Positions 35,101 through 47,657 of a DNA stretch of 64,000 bases are shown here, piece by piece. The notes beneath the pieces are model-generated. The model did no database searches. It was not told the DNA's origin and saw only the letters and a list, made by a program, of their open reading frames with translations. Source of the stretch: Typhlomys cinereus. Its lineage: Eukaryota > Chordata > Mammalia > Rodentia > Platacanthomyidae. Both the position numbers and the translations under genes were made by a program. Location of the stretch: positions 3,070,230 through 3,134,229 of the forward strand of contig JALPQD010000247.1 of the NCBI GenBank assembly GCA_023101885.1. Reading direction: 5' to 3'. Within the stretch, counting starts at the first letter, position 1, and each line of letters opens with the position of its first letter.

Positions 35101-37429
35101 AGCACTAGATAGTCAAAGTATGGCCCTGAGGGTGACAGCAAAGTACCCCAATTTCTACTGATTCCTCATACCTGCCTTGGGTCCGCCAAACAACACCTAT
35201 GAATCCCAAGAAAAGTGAGGGATATGCAGCCAGGGAGGTCTGCATCTTGCACAACTGCTAGTGGCCCTTTACTTACACAATATATCAGAGACATCTGTGG
35301 CCTTATCATACCGAGGGACCAAGCAACAATGGGGAGGAAGAAAGCAGAGCTTATAAGAAGCATCGTTGATGCTGCGGGTATGAACTGGGGCTTCTCAGGA
35401 GAAACAAAATCTTTCTGGAGTTCTTCAGCTGCTAGGCTGTACATCTGTACATGGGACCTTAGCTTTGGCTGGATAGGGACTGGTTTATCTGGGTGCAGAT
35501 TGCTCTGCAGGGGAACCTATGCCCATCATTCTCCCCTTACCCTCTATCACTGGTCTTCAAGAAGCACGTCACCATTCGGAACAGGCACTTCTCCCTGCCA
35601 GCTTCCTGGACCTTTCCACAGAGACCGATTAACCCACTTCATCTTGCACAAACCGCTGACTACATTTCTGTTTATCTAACTGCTAGCTCCATAGAATCAG
35701 GATTTAGCCTGGAACTGCCACATTCTTAAGCTTGGCACCATACCAATTTCATAACAATGACTATCTAGTCTCTCTTAAACCGAAATATTTACTTGACTAA
35801 AATAAAGGAAAGAAAGTAGCCCAGGACACCTTACTTGTCCCCCTTGCCCATTCAATGTAAGCTTCATTCCTTCCTCCTATTCTGATGCCTGCTGTTCCTT
35901 CGAAGGCCCAAGTCTTCTACTGAACAGTTTTATGTACAAAGAAAACATTTTACTAGATTAATCTCTCAGTGGGGGAGGGAATAGTAAAGACAGATTAAGA
36001 CTTTAAAATTATGATTTAAGAAAATTATCTACAAGGTTACTTCAAAGATCAGTTGGGTGTTGAGATCCTCACTAGACATCTTGCAACTGGTCGGTATGAA
36101 TACTGGGAGGGAACACAGAGAGAGGAGCATGACAGAAGACAGGCTTCTTCAGTTCCTCAAGTCATTTAAAATGTGCTAAATAACTAATCAGGTCTTTTGA
36201 AATCAACTTGATACTAGGAAAGGCCAAGATATGCTTTTGCATTAGTGTGACACAGGACTTACACAGTGTGTTAGGTGTCTATGTGAGGAAAGTATTTTAT
36301 GCCAGACCAAAGAAATGACTTGTTTCAGCCCTGCCCATGTTAGGGTGTATAGCTTTGCCCAGGAGTGGGGCTAGCCAGGCTGAGACAGTTACCCCGGATG
36401 GATGTCAGCACAGTCTGGTGGGCTTCAGGAAGGCTATAAAAGGCAGAGGAAAAGTAGACGCTAATTCTCTAGACTACCCTGCAGTAGGCCACCATTCATG
36501 ACCCAAAGTGACAAAGTTATCCAGCCACTGGTCTCCTGGCCTGTATGACCAGGGACTTATCTGAAGCAAAAGCAAAGATGGGATCCCAAGTCATTTGTCA
36601 GGCCGTTAGGCTTGATGACATTGTTATAGGCTGTGGCTTCTTTCCTGCCAAGGAAGAGTGTGGAATTATCTGTGCTAACTACTCAGAGAGCCTCCAAGAA
36701 GACAAGACAGAAGTCCGGGTCATGACCAGGGCTGCAACCCCAAGGGGTCCAAGCGAGACGAAAGCTGAGTTTCGTGACACAGGCTGCTACTACTGTGGAA
36801 CTCACAGTAGCAGGTCTAACACTTTGCTGTGCAGCATATGAAAAAGAAGTGAGCTGTGAACCAGGATTCCCTTGCTGGAAGTCACGGATATCACCAACAT
36901 TCGCTGTGAAACAAGAATTAAGGGAGAGCCCTGGCCCGTCCATCTGGAAACTGTCAGCTCTTCTGGAGAATGAGAATATTTTTGTTTGGTATTTTCCCAC
37001 CCTTCAAGCTAACGAAATCAAGTAGGCTTTCTGATTCATATTGCAGCCAATTCACAGTGAATAGGAGGTACAAATATAAGCATCTTACACAACTCTTGAT
37101 AGCCCTTTATCTAGGTGAAAACGATTAAAAAAATCATATGACCTTTAGGATACTGGATTGTCTGCCAAGATCTGTATTCCCCCAGCAGATGAAATTAGGA
37201 TTTATTCAATTAGTCCTGAATTTTTTTGATTATAGAAAAGTAAAGTATCAGGAGAATAGTTTTGTACCCTGGAACATTAACACCCAATGGCAGGGGTTTG
37301 TCTGACTGGTATCTGACTCCCAGGAGAGTATTTTCTATAGTGATTTTTTAATAACAAAGGTAAAGGGGCTAAAAAGGTGCCCCATCCTCAGCTCTATCCA
37401 TCTAGCCTATACTTTGTCTTGAAACACAT
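32160..37429. other. Long intronic stretch without a recognised exon
   Basis: Holds unassigned segments, some with LTR-like promoter words (TATAAAAA at 32492-32499, TATAAAAG at 36435-36442). Several frames (98 codons at 36545, 154 codons at 35215) resemble no family I know, and nothing indicates coding constraint. Confidence 0.45.
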
Positions 37430-37435
37430 TATAAG

Positions 37436-37765
37436 GCTAGGGAGCTAGTAGGTGGTTAAAGAACTTGCTGGAGAAGTGAAAGGACCAGAATTTGGATCCC
37501 CAGACTCCACGTAAAATGTCAGGCCAGCGTGGAAGCCCATCCATAACTCCAGCTTCAGAAAGTGAATCCTGGGGTTCCCTAGAGCAAGCTGGCTAGCCAA
37601 CTAGCCCTAACGACGTGCTCTGGGTTTAATTAAAGACCCAGACTCAATACAATAAGGTGGAAGAGTGACAGACAATGATTCTCAGTATCACCCTTACAGC
37701 TCCACATGCACACACACATGCATGCATGTGCAAGAGAGAAAGGAAGAATAATAATAAAAAATGTA
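37436..37765 (+). repeat. B4-like composite SINE
   Basis: Head GGGAGCTAGTAGGTGGTTAA and ATTTGGATCCCCAGACTCCA, then a B1-like half (GAATCCTGGGGTTCCC), and finally CA-rich and (AAT)n tails. Confidence 0.7.
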
Positions 37766-37894
37766 TTAAATAAAAAAGAGAAAGGAAGGCATGCATGAAC
37801 GAGCGTATACACATTACAATGAGAAAAAAACAACATTGTGATAGGAGCAACCCCCCAGGCCAGGGCAGCCTTTCACGACCCCGACCTTGCTGTC

Positions 37895-38045
37895 ATGTTC
37901 TTCTGGGGGTGAGGAGGTTTTCTGCACCATCGGGATGCTTGGGAGCATCCTGGCTCTTCTCACTCAGCGTCAGTACATAATCAGTATCCCCTGCCCTGTG
38001 AGGGCAGCTACAATGCCCGAAGATAGAGCCAAAAGTCCCCCGGGC
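37895..38045 (-). repeat. Possible old hAT-Charlie (MER-type) DNA transposon remnant
   Basis: Segments around GGGATGCTTGGGAGCATCCT and AGCCAAAAGTCCCCCGGGCA resemble a mammalian hAT MITE-like remnant containing GTTTAGCAGCATCCCTGGC. Diverged. Confidence 0.35.
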
Positions 38046-38799
38046 ACGCTGTTCCCTAGCTGTGTGTCACTAGCCTGCAGAAAGCTCCCAAAGAACCGAT
38101 CCAGACAGAGCAGCTGCTATGTTCTCACCTCCTTCATGACGCTGAAATAGCGTCAGGGGAAACCTACTCCCCACCTACTATGAAGTGAGTGCACCCAGCA
38201 GGCCTCGGGAGAGCAGTGGGTGGGAGGAAGTACAGGGTAATAAAAAGCAGACAGATGTCTTGGGCTAAACAAAGACTGAGCCGTGGGTCCAGGCCTTGTC
38301 TGTATTCCACAAGAGAAACCACTTGCTGTTGCGGTGGGGATGGTCTTGGTTGTTAATGATCTCTTTTCACCCTTCTGCACCACAAGAGCATTAAAGCATC
38401 TATATGATCCACCAGCGGCAGGGGATCCATCAGCAGCAATTGCACTTAAAATCCAGCACAGAGCATCTGCTCCCAATTATAAGCGAGGCTGGGATTCATT
38501 AATACCACCACAACGAGTTTAATTGTAGCTTCAGAGAACAGGCTTTGCAAAGCATCCACAAAGCCAGATGTAGGTGTGAGAAAGGACCACAGGTTTCCCT
38601 CCAGATTCTGGTCTGATGCTTCTCAAAGACTCTGGAGGCCCAAGAAACAGCCCTCCCTACAAGACACTGAGGACCACACACCTTCCCTGAACAGACCTGG
38701 TACCTGTATGCATCTTGGCGTGCCTGCTTTCCATCCGTTCTTCTGCCTTTAATGATTCATTTATTCTGATAAAGGGGGAAGGGTAAGGGAAGTACATGC

Positions 38800-38935
38800 C
38801 TCAGCATACATGTTACAGTCAGAAGACAAGTTTCAGAAGTCGGTTCTCTCCTTTTACCGTGTGGGCTCCGAGGATAGAACTTAGGTCACCAGAATTGTGC
38901 TTGGGCACCTTCTGCATCATCTCACTGGCCCCCAT
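38800..38935 (-). repeat. B3/B2-like SINE fragment, minus orientation
   Basis: AGTCGGTTCTCTCCTTTTAC, GTGTGGGCTCCGAGGATAGA, ACTTAGGTCACCAG and CATCTCACTGGCCC are the reverse complement of a B3-type SINE. Confidence 0.75.
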
Positions 38936-39079
38936 TCTTCTTTGCCAAGAAATGCTGCACCCAGTACTGGGAAGTGTGCAGCTAAACACATATTCATCGG
39001 TTCTGAAGGTAAAATCAGTGCAATATTATGACATAGATGATTGGCCTTTCGAATGCACTTAGTAGTACCCAACTATTTC

Positions 39080-39300
39080 TACTTCTGGGGTCATATTGAA
39101 AAAAATAAATCCAAATGCAGGAAGAATTGTGTCCAAAATATTCATCAATTAATTAATCAAAATACTGAACAACCATTGGCCTGTCATCAGAAACCTTGAT
39201 TTGGCATATTGTAGAATATATATTCACTGAGCTAATACAGATCACTAAAATGTCATTTATGATGTCTAGTAGCAAATAAAGTGTTTATGTGGTTTTGTAA
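39080..39300 (+). mobile_element. Possible old L1M-like 3' fragment
   Basis: AATCCAAATGCAGGAAGAAT and ATCAAAATACTGAACAACCA are loosely like an L1M end; a purine-rich stretch follows to 39365. Confidence 0.35.
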
Positions 39301-40451
39301 AATAAAGGAAAGAGAGGGAAGGATGGAAGAAGGGAAGAAAGGTAGAGGAGAGAAAGAGAAAAAATTCACAGAAACAGCATTACCAATCATGAAAACAATA
39401 ACACCAGCAGTTAAAAGTCCTTTGGAAGAAAATAAATGCAAAGAGTTAATGATACCTGCATATTAAAGAGAATTTATTTTTTTACTGTATCTTCTGGCCT
39501 CTCGTATAAAAGTATCTATTTCTTTAAATTAGGAAAGACTCAAAAGAATAATTGAAATCCCCCATTAGAGTATCAATACTTCTAGTTTGCCCTTAACCCA
39601 ATTTTTATCTATACCACTTAAACATTACTATATCTTTAACTGTGGATTTCTAGAGAAGGAGAGAGTTTTTAAAAGACAGGCAAGTGCCTGGCAAATAGTA
39701 AATGCTTTATATATTTCTGTTGACTTGGATGTGTGGGTTTGACTATAGGTTTATATTTTTTCAATTTCATCTGTTGCTACCAGTGAATTTTAATGCACTA
39801 GCAGTAAGAGACTAGAAAGCAATTCAACCACACCTCTTAAAACCTCTTTTAAAAAACTCTTAAAATGCTGGTCTGTATTTCTTAACCACTAGTGCATGCT
39901 GCACTTATTTTATATTTACCAAGGATATTACCGTCATGTTCACTCGCTGAATGTGACTCAGAGCTCGCTCACTGAAAGAACTCATTCAAGATAACTGGCA
40001 AATATTGCAGACCAGATCTCAATATAACAGTGAGATTGGTTGTCATAAAAAAAAAAAAACCCACTGCTGTGGCCTAAATGCTAATTGCTACGGTAGTATG
40101 TTAGTGCTGAACACTCACCACAAAGCCCCCAAAAGTCTCCCGGGACCATCCATGGTCACTGAGCACGGACAGACTTGGAAAACCTGAGATAATCCTTACA
40201 ACACGGAGCAATGGAAAGACCCCAGTCAGTCAACTGAGTCTCTTCAGCTGACCTGACTGTTTTCTCCTACTTGCCAATAATTTCATCCATCTCAGCACCA
40301 CTAATTTACTATTGATTAGAGGAAATTCATCCAAGTGAAGTAAAGTGAAGTTTCTGAGTTGGCTCAGCGGGCAATAGAACAAAGGAATGCTGCCAACTCC
40401 TGCTGATGCTTATAAATGTTCTAAATTTGATGAGTCTTTGTAGTTTCTTGC

Positions 40452-40682
40452 TATTTATTTACTTATTTATTATTTATTTCAGAGAGGGGATAGAGAGCGA
40501 GAGAGGAGAGAGAGCGAGAGAGGAGAGAGTGCGGGCGCATGCGTTTCATAGTGTGCATGGAGAGGGCCGAGGACAGCTGTCGGAAGTCAGTTCTCTCCTT
40601 CACCATGTGAACTCCAGGGATCAAACTTCGTCACCAGAATTACATGCAGTCACCTTTACCCACTGAGCCATCTTATTGACCC
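40452..40682 (-). repeat. B3/B2-like SINE, minus orientation, GA-rich tail
   Basis: GACAGCTGTCGGAAGTCAGT, TCTCTCCTTCACCATGTGAA and CCACTGAGCCATCTTATTGA are the SINE body and head in reverse. The tail side has become a GAGA-rich simple repeat (40480-40530). Confidence 0.85.
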
Positions 40683-41632
40683 AGAGTCTTTGTTCTTCAT
40701 GCTCACTGAGCTTGCCAAAATAATTTGGTCAACTAAACAAAATGGTTTCCTATAAGAAGAACAGAACAGCTAGAAGAGTCACAGAGCCCACATCCCTCAG
40801 ACCTTCCCTATGCTTTCAGCCACCAGTGCCTGCATCTCTATGCCCACGGGCAGCCCGCCTAGAGGAGCAAGCATTCTTTGTTCCATCTGCCCTTCCTTGT
40901 CTGTTTACATGCCCTCAGTAGCACTTCAGCCTCCATACCTGCTTACTGTGAACCAAAGTCAACGTCTGAGTCAATTTGCTTCAGTTCATCTGTGAAGAAA
41001 ACGTGTCAACTTTGTTAGAGAAGATGTGAAGTCACACAAAGCTACCAGGAACTGGGTCCTCTGAGTACAGGAAGGTGTACTGAGATAGAGAAGGTCCCAC
41101 ATGGGTTCCACCAGGCTCTAGAAGCCAACCAGGGCTTGAGAGCTCTTCCAATCCAGGTGTGGTAGATTGCTGTTTCTGCTTGGTGGCACCTGGACTCCAC
41201 ATGAGTAGGCTGAAATCTGCATCTGAAGCAAGCCCTACTTTGACTACAGAGACGTCAGTCTGAGTAACTGGCCTAGCACATCCCTCTGGGCGTTTCCAGG
41301 TTTGCCTTGGCCATAGCTGGACATCTGCAACATGGTCTGACTTCTGTTTGCACTGAGACAGAATGGTTGTGTTCACATGGAGAGATGGAATTGCACAGCT
41401 ACAGTGGAAAGTGAGGCTCTCTCCTCTCTGTTTCCTCCAAGTTTTATTTGAGCCTGGATTCCTGATTCCTGCCCCAAGTGCTGGGCTCTGCAAAAATGCC
41501 TGTTTCCTGACCACTGCTGGGGAATGCGGGCACTCCTTCCTGTGGGGTGGCATGCCACACCCCACACAGGGAAAAGCACAATATTATCACAGATGGCTGC
41601 ATCACCATCTCCTACCCACTACACCATTTTTT

Positions 41633-41731
41633 CAGGTATCAAATGAATGTCCAGAGGGATATATTCCCATAGATGTATAAGAAATAATCAGGTATCAAAC
41701 GAATGTCCAGAGGGATATATTCCCATAGATG
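41633..41731. repeat. 43-bp tandem duplication with 56-bp period
   Basis: CAGGTATCAAATGAATGTCC at 41633 and CAGGTATCAAACGAATGTCC at 41689. Both run on to CATAGATG with one mismatch, separated by 13 bp. Confidence 0.93.
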
Positions 41732-41843
41732 GCTCAGCACGTATGGGTTGGCTCACAAACCTGAGGATCTGAGTTTAATTCCTGATTCTCAGAAGCCCAC
41801 ATGGTAAAAGGAAAGAACCAACTTACAAAAGTTGTCCTCTGAC

Positions 41844-41888
<45 letters not shown>

Positions 41889-42018
41889 CACGCACACTGT
41901 GGCCCAGTTGTCCCTATTTCTCTCTCTGTTTCTCTCTCTGTGTCTCTCTGTCTTTCTGTCTCTCTGTATTTCCCTCTCCTCCTTTTTCCCTCCTTCTCTA
42001 TAAGTAGATAAATAAAAT
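41727..42018 (+). repeat. B3/B2-like SINE with long CA tract
   Basis: AGATGGCTCAGCACGTATGG head, GAGGATCTGAGTTTAATTCC B box, AGAAGCCCACATGGTAAAAG, AAAAGTTGTCCTCTGACCTA, (CA)n at 41846-41886, then CT-rich sequence and an AAATAAAATAAAAT tail. Confidence 0.88.
41846..41886. repeat. (CA)n tract inside the SINE
   Basis: Uninterrupted AC run. Confidence 0.97.
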
Positions 42019-43090
42019 AAAATATTATCGTCCTTCTAGAATGATAGATGAATTCCATCTGTGAATGCATCTTCTTTCCCCCACAGAAAACTCCTATTTT
42101 CATGTCTGTCATGGAAACATAGAGAAGACCCAGCCCTGCAGCTGTAAAGTACACGTCCCTGTGGTCACTACGCCCAGGTCTGTCTCCACACCCTACCCTG
42201 TGGTGTGTGATGGTGGAAAGCTTGTTTTTTATCTGTAGCCTCAAGATCTGGCCCTACTTGGTTCTCAGCTGTGGCAGAGGGAAGAAAAGCAAGGAAGACG
42301 CTGCCCTACAAATACTGTTCTCATTTTAAGACACCAGGTTCACGAACCATCTCATCTGGGAAGCTCTGTGGCATCTTGTCTCTAAGCCAAAGGAACTGAA
42401 GCTCCAAAGCCCAGGACGCTGGACCACAGAGGAAGCGCAAAGAACAGACTGAGACACTAGAAGCCAAGGGGATATTTGGGAATGAGGGCAGGGATTGAGT
42501 TCCAAACAGCAAGAGAGAGCTGAGGAAGTTGACCTAGAAAGACATGGAGAGGGGAGCACGGGCAATTTCCCTGGGTGCTTAGGTCACATGCACCTCCTTT
42601 TGGCCCTCGAGGTACACATTAAATTGAAGATATGTAAAGCATGCCTTCTAAACACATGACAGTGTGATTGCTGCCTGAGGGAATCCTAGGGCAAACATGC
42701 TTGATGGGGAGGCGGCGGCCCCTTCCTCCCCAGCTCTCAGGCTTTCCTTGCGCCTCAGTTTCCTTTCCTGACTTTCCCCAATCAGTGCACTCCTTTGCTC
42801 CTTTTCTACATGGCATCCCTTAGCTGCACAGCTCTTCTCGCAACTGAACCTAAATGACTTTTGAGGTGGTTTATTTACCTGCCTCATACAGTAGACCTTA
42901 TCATGCACCAGGGTGTAGGATGGTAATACCAGTGTCATTCAGAACTGAAACCAAATGGCCAGTATCTGATGTGCAGAGGATGCTGAGGAAGTTATGGCAG
43001 CGCACAGACTGGCTGGACCATTTGCCTCAGGATTCCATCCACTGCTGTGCCAATAAGCTAGTCATCTAAGATCAAGCCTTAGTACAAAAG

Positions 43091-43092
<2 letters not shown>

Positions 43093-43129
<37 letters not shown>
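43093..43129. repeat. (GT)n microsatellite
   Basis: Uninterrupted GT run of about 18 units. Confidence 0.98.
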
Positions 43130-43130
<1 letters not shown>

Positions 43131-43859
43131 ACGATGGACTAAGGGCCACTTTGTCAGAGCTTAACATTAGTAGCAATGCTGATCAGCGATTAGCTGGTGT
43201 ATGAGAATTGGGGAACCCTTCATTTAGCTAGGGTGTCAGTGCAGCTGAGTAAAACCTCCTCACTTATATGATGAGAGGGGCCAGTGCTTAGAACTATGTA
43301 AAATATTATTGGGAGCTGCAAGTAACAATAGAGAAGGCCACATGAAACCACCTTCAGCCTTTCAGACTAGCAAGTGAGCCAGACTCAAGGACTGTCACAC
43401 AAATTTCCCCGGCATACAGACTTACAGAGGGAGAAATGGACAAGGTAGACAAAGATTCCAATGTATCATTAGATGTACTGGACTTTGACTCAAGCGAAGA
43501 GAGAGCCCTAACCAGGACATGACTCAGCCTCAGAGCTCTGTACAGATTCTCAAACTGTTCACATTCATGGGGAGTTTGCCCGTCTGGAGCCCATCGCCTG
43601 TTGATATTCACCATTGATACCATCACTTATAGAATAAAGACACTTATTCAAAGCTAATGTGACCCAAGGGTGCCAGAGCTCTGCAAGGAACCCTTGGGCT
43701 ATGGAAACCTGTGATCTGGAAGAGCTCACTCACTCATGCGTTCATTCACACTGGGCTCCATCGTTAAAGTCTGTGAGAAGCAAGTGCCTCACAATTCTGT
43801 GTCCTGAAAGGAATTATTAAGTGGTGAGTTCCTAGCTAAGAAGTAAGGGTTCAACCTTG

Positions 43860-44290
43860 TTGCAGTTCCCCTGCATGGTTGCTGATAAATGACCATCAAA
43901 CGGCTTAAGGGAACAAGGGTTTATTCTCTCTTACAATTCCTAGTTACAGTTCCTAGTCAGGTTTGACGGGAGAGCACACGTCAACACCAGAACTGAGGGA
44001 ACTGGCCACACCATCTCTACACAACAGCTGAGAGAGGGATGATCCTTACTTGCCAGACCAGCATGTCTGGCCATGTGTACAGAAGGATGCCAACTTCCTC
44101 AACTGACTCTCAGTGCTTTATTCATCTGTTCAGGGCCTAATCCCACCCACCATAGGCTGGGCCTTCCCCATCAGCTAGACAATCTCCCGCAGGCTCGCTC
44201 TGGGCTTAACTCAACCACTAATTCTCTACAAATGTGCCCAGAGCTCAAACCTTCAAAAGTCAAGTTGGCACCTGTGCCTAACCATGACAA
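43860..44290 (-). mobile_element. MaLR-like LTR, minus orientation
   Basis: From the left, CGGCTTAAGGGAACAAGGGT and TTTATTCTCTCTTACAATTC mark a reversed LTR 3' end. GGCCTAATCCCACCCACCAT and GACAATCTCCCGC are the reverse of the GATTGCCTAATTG region of the LTR at 16010. Boundaries approximate. Confidence 0.55.
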
Positions 44291-44544
44291 ACCTAAAAAG
44301 AAGTTTCCCACTGTCTCTCATAAAGACCACCAGCATGGGGAGGGATACTGCCAGACAGCATCACAGGTCATGACAGCGTTACTGCACCCAAGAACTCACT
44401 GGCAGAGATGTCCACTTCCACAACATCTGCACTTCACCACAGATGAGGGGAAATCTCAAGATACAACATCTTTCTGAGAGATTATTGAAAGTTAAAGCCA
44501 GACAGGAGAAGGGGGGCTTCCGTACTCAACGATTTACCCACTGA

Positions 44545-44790
44545 TGGGTCATCTATGTCTGAGCAAGGCAAATGCTTATTCAGACATCTCAGATGAAAAC
44601 CATGCATACAAAAAGATGTTAAAATAGGAAGGAGATTGGCAGGAGACGAGGGGAGGTAGAAATGGTAGAGGTGAAAACATAGATTCAGTGTATCTATATA
44701 TGAAAATGTCAAAGAACAAAAAAACAGATGGAATTGGTATAGCATATAGTCTATAGCAAACTCTCTGCTATAGACTAGAAAAAATAAATA
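44545..44790 (+). mobile_element. L1 3' UTR fragment (older subfamily)
   Basis: TAGGAAGGAGATTGGCAGGA, then ATTCAGTGTATCTATATATG and AAAATGTCAAAGAAC parallel the copies at 10176 and 19094. Confidence 0.5.
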
Positions 44791-45281
44791 GGAGAAAAAA
44801 AATACCACCAGGGTTCAACCAAGAGGGGTACTCAGTATGCAATTCAAGTCCTGAATGTGCTTGCTGATCACCTGGGGTGGGCAAAGCATGCTAAAAATTT
44901 AGGGAGCATCAACAAAGTTGAAACATCCAGAGACATGCTATTATAAATCCAAGAATTAATCAGGAAATGCTCAAGGCATTTACGTTAATTAAAATAGCAG
45001 CCTCTGTTTGAGCATTTATTAACCCAGACTGAGGTAAGGGCTACATAAGCTGCAAGCGATTTATTCTTCATACTAACCCTGCTAGGCTGGTCAACATAGC
45101 CATCAACTGTCGGCACTGGTTCATCATGAATCCATTTTTCTCTTAAAGAATTGTCATCTCCAACCCTGGGCATGCAACCCAGCTGTGGACCATCAGCATA
45201 TTCCATCAACCATCATATAGGTAAGTCAGATAAGTCTCTGGAGTGTTCTTTGTCATTATCAAGGCATAAAGACTATATAGT

Positions 45282-45645
45282 GGGCCTGGCGAGATAGTTC
45301 AGGAGTTATAGCCTTTACCTCACAAGCAAAAGGACATGAGTTCAGATCCCCAGGTCCGAGGGTAGAACAGAGTGGAATGAATTGATGCAGGAAAGGGAAG
45401 GAAGGGCATGGGAGGGAGGGGGGATGGAGTGAAGCAAGGATAAGTACTCAATATGATTATAAAACTAAAATAAATAAAGTAATAAACAATAAGAGAAGAC
45501 AAGAAATCCCCAGGTCCAATGTACAAAATGCCAGGCCTTCAAGTCCAACCCTGGAAGGCCAAGTCTGGAAAGCCCAGAGCAAAGGTATAAGGAGATAGAA
45601 CAATCCAGGATGATTCCCAGTATCACTCTCAGGCCTCTACCGGCT
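45282..45645 (+). repeat. tRNA-headed SINE split by an insertion
   Basis: Head GGGCCTGGCGAGATAGTTCA to ATCCCCAGGTCC (45282-45357); body resumes ATCCCCAGGTCC at 45506 and runs to GAACAATCCAGGATGATTCC. The gap is the 148-bp insert listed separately. Confidence 0.9.
45358..45505 (+). mobile_element. 148-bp insert in a SINE, probably a truncated L1 3' end
   Basis: Flanked by a perfect 12-bp duplication, ATCCCCAGGTCC (45346-45357 and 45506-45517). It has a G-rich purine stretch (GGGAGGGAGGGGGGATGG) and an A-rich 3' end with AAATAAATAAAG, like the L1 ends at 23280 and 19276. Confidence 0.7.
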
Positions 45646-45649
45646 CAAG

Positions 45650-47485
45650 AGCCAACATGGAGGAAATAAAGAGCCTAAGATAAGGGGGTGGAGATAGGGG
45701 CATGAGAATGGCAGATGCGTGAAAAGCTCAAGGAAGTCCTATGACGCGAACATGAGCCCCTGGACCCGGCCGTTCACAACGCCACACTCATCGGTAGAGT
45801 CCTCAGCTGCTCAAGTTTTTGTTCCCATTGAAACCATCTTGGACTAGTTTTCAGTCGTTTGCATGAAATACTGCTATATCCTTTAATACATGAGGAGGCT
45901 GCTTCAAGTCAGCTGTGGAAGACTTGGGGAGCAGGGTGTGGCCATGATGGTGGGCACTTTGCCCAGACACCTACTAGAATGTCGTCCCATGACTCAAGAC
46001 ATAGGTCATCTTTCTCTTTGTCCACTGTGCCAAATGGGTAGAAGGGCTGTCCTTCATGGTGGCTTACAGCTCACCTCCTCACTGAAAGGGCAGTCCTCAG
46101 CTTTCTCCAGAGGTCTATTAAACTCTCCATCCTATACACTGACTTCTTTCATATTACTGCATAAAACCAGCACATCTTATCATTAATGGCATTTTATACT
46201 AGATACAATCTGCTGAACAAATACTTATAACTTTAGGCAAATTGTTCCGTTATAAGAACTTTGCATGAATAATCATTTCACCTGGGGAAGTAAGACCAAG
46301 TGTGAGCTTGGCTCTGAAGGATTTCCCATGGAATATAGAGTACAAAGACATCTCACAGAAGAAAGATAAACTGAGTCCAAATGAGTGTGTCTGCATTTCA
46401 ACAGTGAACTACAATGAGCGAATTCATAAGAAATGATTTGATGCAAGTATTAACCTTCCTTTGACTTCTCGAGGAAGAAAAGACAGTGTTCAAATGATTG
46501 GGTCCCATTCCTTAGGGGAATCTGATAGGTCCAGTTATCTATTCAGAGCCTCTTCTTGGTTTTGAAACCCCCGCATCCACATGTATGAGGTATCTAAACT
46601 CCTAGAAATACAGTCCAGTCCTGACAGGACACAGAACAGAACCCAGCCCAAGAAGGTCAGGGAATGTGAGAGGATCTACCACGCCTGCCAGGCAAGACCG
46701 CTTTTCTCTGGTGAGGACACACTGAAGACCAGAGAAGGGCGGACACTCTTAGGCCTGCTGAAGTAATTATGTCTATCAGTCGTCATTTGGTACAGGGGAC
46801 TTAAGATAGTGGGTTCATTAAAGAGAGTTGGGATCACAGCCTCATTTAAGTCTCCTTGAACCTGTTTAATCAAAATGATTTTCTGCTACTCTCCATTACA
46901 AACCAAGTCCCTGCAGTGACAGATTAATGACGGATCCACAAAGCTACACACCTCTTGCGGCCAGCCTCACTGACAGAGCCAGCTCCTATTCTACTGGTAA
47001 GCCCCTGCTCGCCCTTGGAACTCAGTACAGCCGGGATGTTAAGATCACCTGATTCTGCTACAGAGACTGCCATATCCTTCAGAGTATGTGCCAGACAGAA
47101 AAAGAATGAAGGCTGGTCCTTGTGCTCTCATTAGAATTACAAACCCAGGTCACTCAGGAGTAAGATAAATGCCAGCAAAGCCAACCCTCCTACTTCTTCG
47201 AGCTTGCTAAAGGTAATTATCTTGGAGTTAAATGTCAGGGCTGGTTTCATGTGTGCAAAAGAAAGAAAATGTCATGTTTAGTGTAAGCAACAATATTATT
47301 TTAATCAAATCAGAAGCTCATCATTAGGAGAAGTTTTGACATAACCCCTGTAATAAGTTTTCCCTCCTAGCTTCCTACTCCTAAAACCCTTGGCTGACTA
47401 CCTGCAGACATGAATCCTCATACTGTGACAGAGAGAGACCATACACCCAAGACTCACTCAGCCCTGATTGGCTGCAGGACCTAAG
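45650..47485. other. Intronic sequence without a recognised feature
   Basis: No exon or clear repeat seen; short frames lack family signatures. Confidence 0.45.
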
Positions 47486-47489
47486 CTCT

Positions 47490-47657
47490 GCCACATCCCA
47501 GTTCTGGAATTCTGTCCAAGAGGCTTAACCCACCCAGTAAACAGGGGACAACAATCACTTCCTTCATGGAATTATTACAAATAGTAAATAATATATAGAA
47601 AGTACCTTAAACAATATCTGACACACAGAATGTTCCATAAATGTTAGCTATTGTCTA
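47490..47657 (-). repeat. MIR, minus orientation
   Basis: TTAACCCACCCAGTAAACAG, CATGGAATTATTACAAATAG, TCTGACACACAGAATGTTCC and ATAAATGTTAGCTATTGTC follow the reversed MIR consensus. Confidence 0.75.

Noticed and set aside
35215..35679. 154-codon frame with a GRKKAELIRSIVDAAG segment
   Set aside because: It looked protein-like at first, but I cannot place it in any family and see no splice sites or promoter that would make it a gene.
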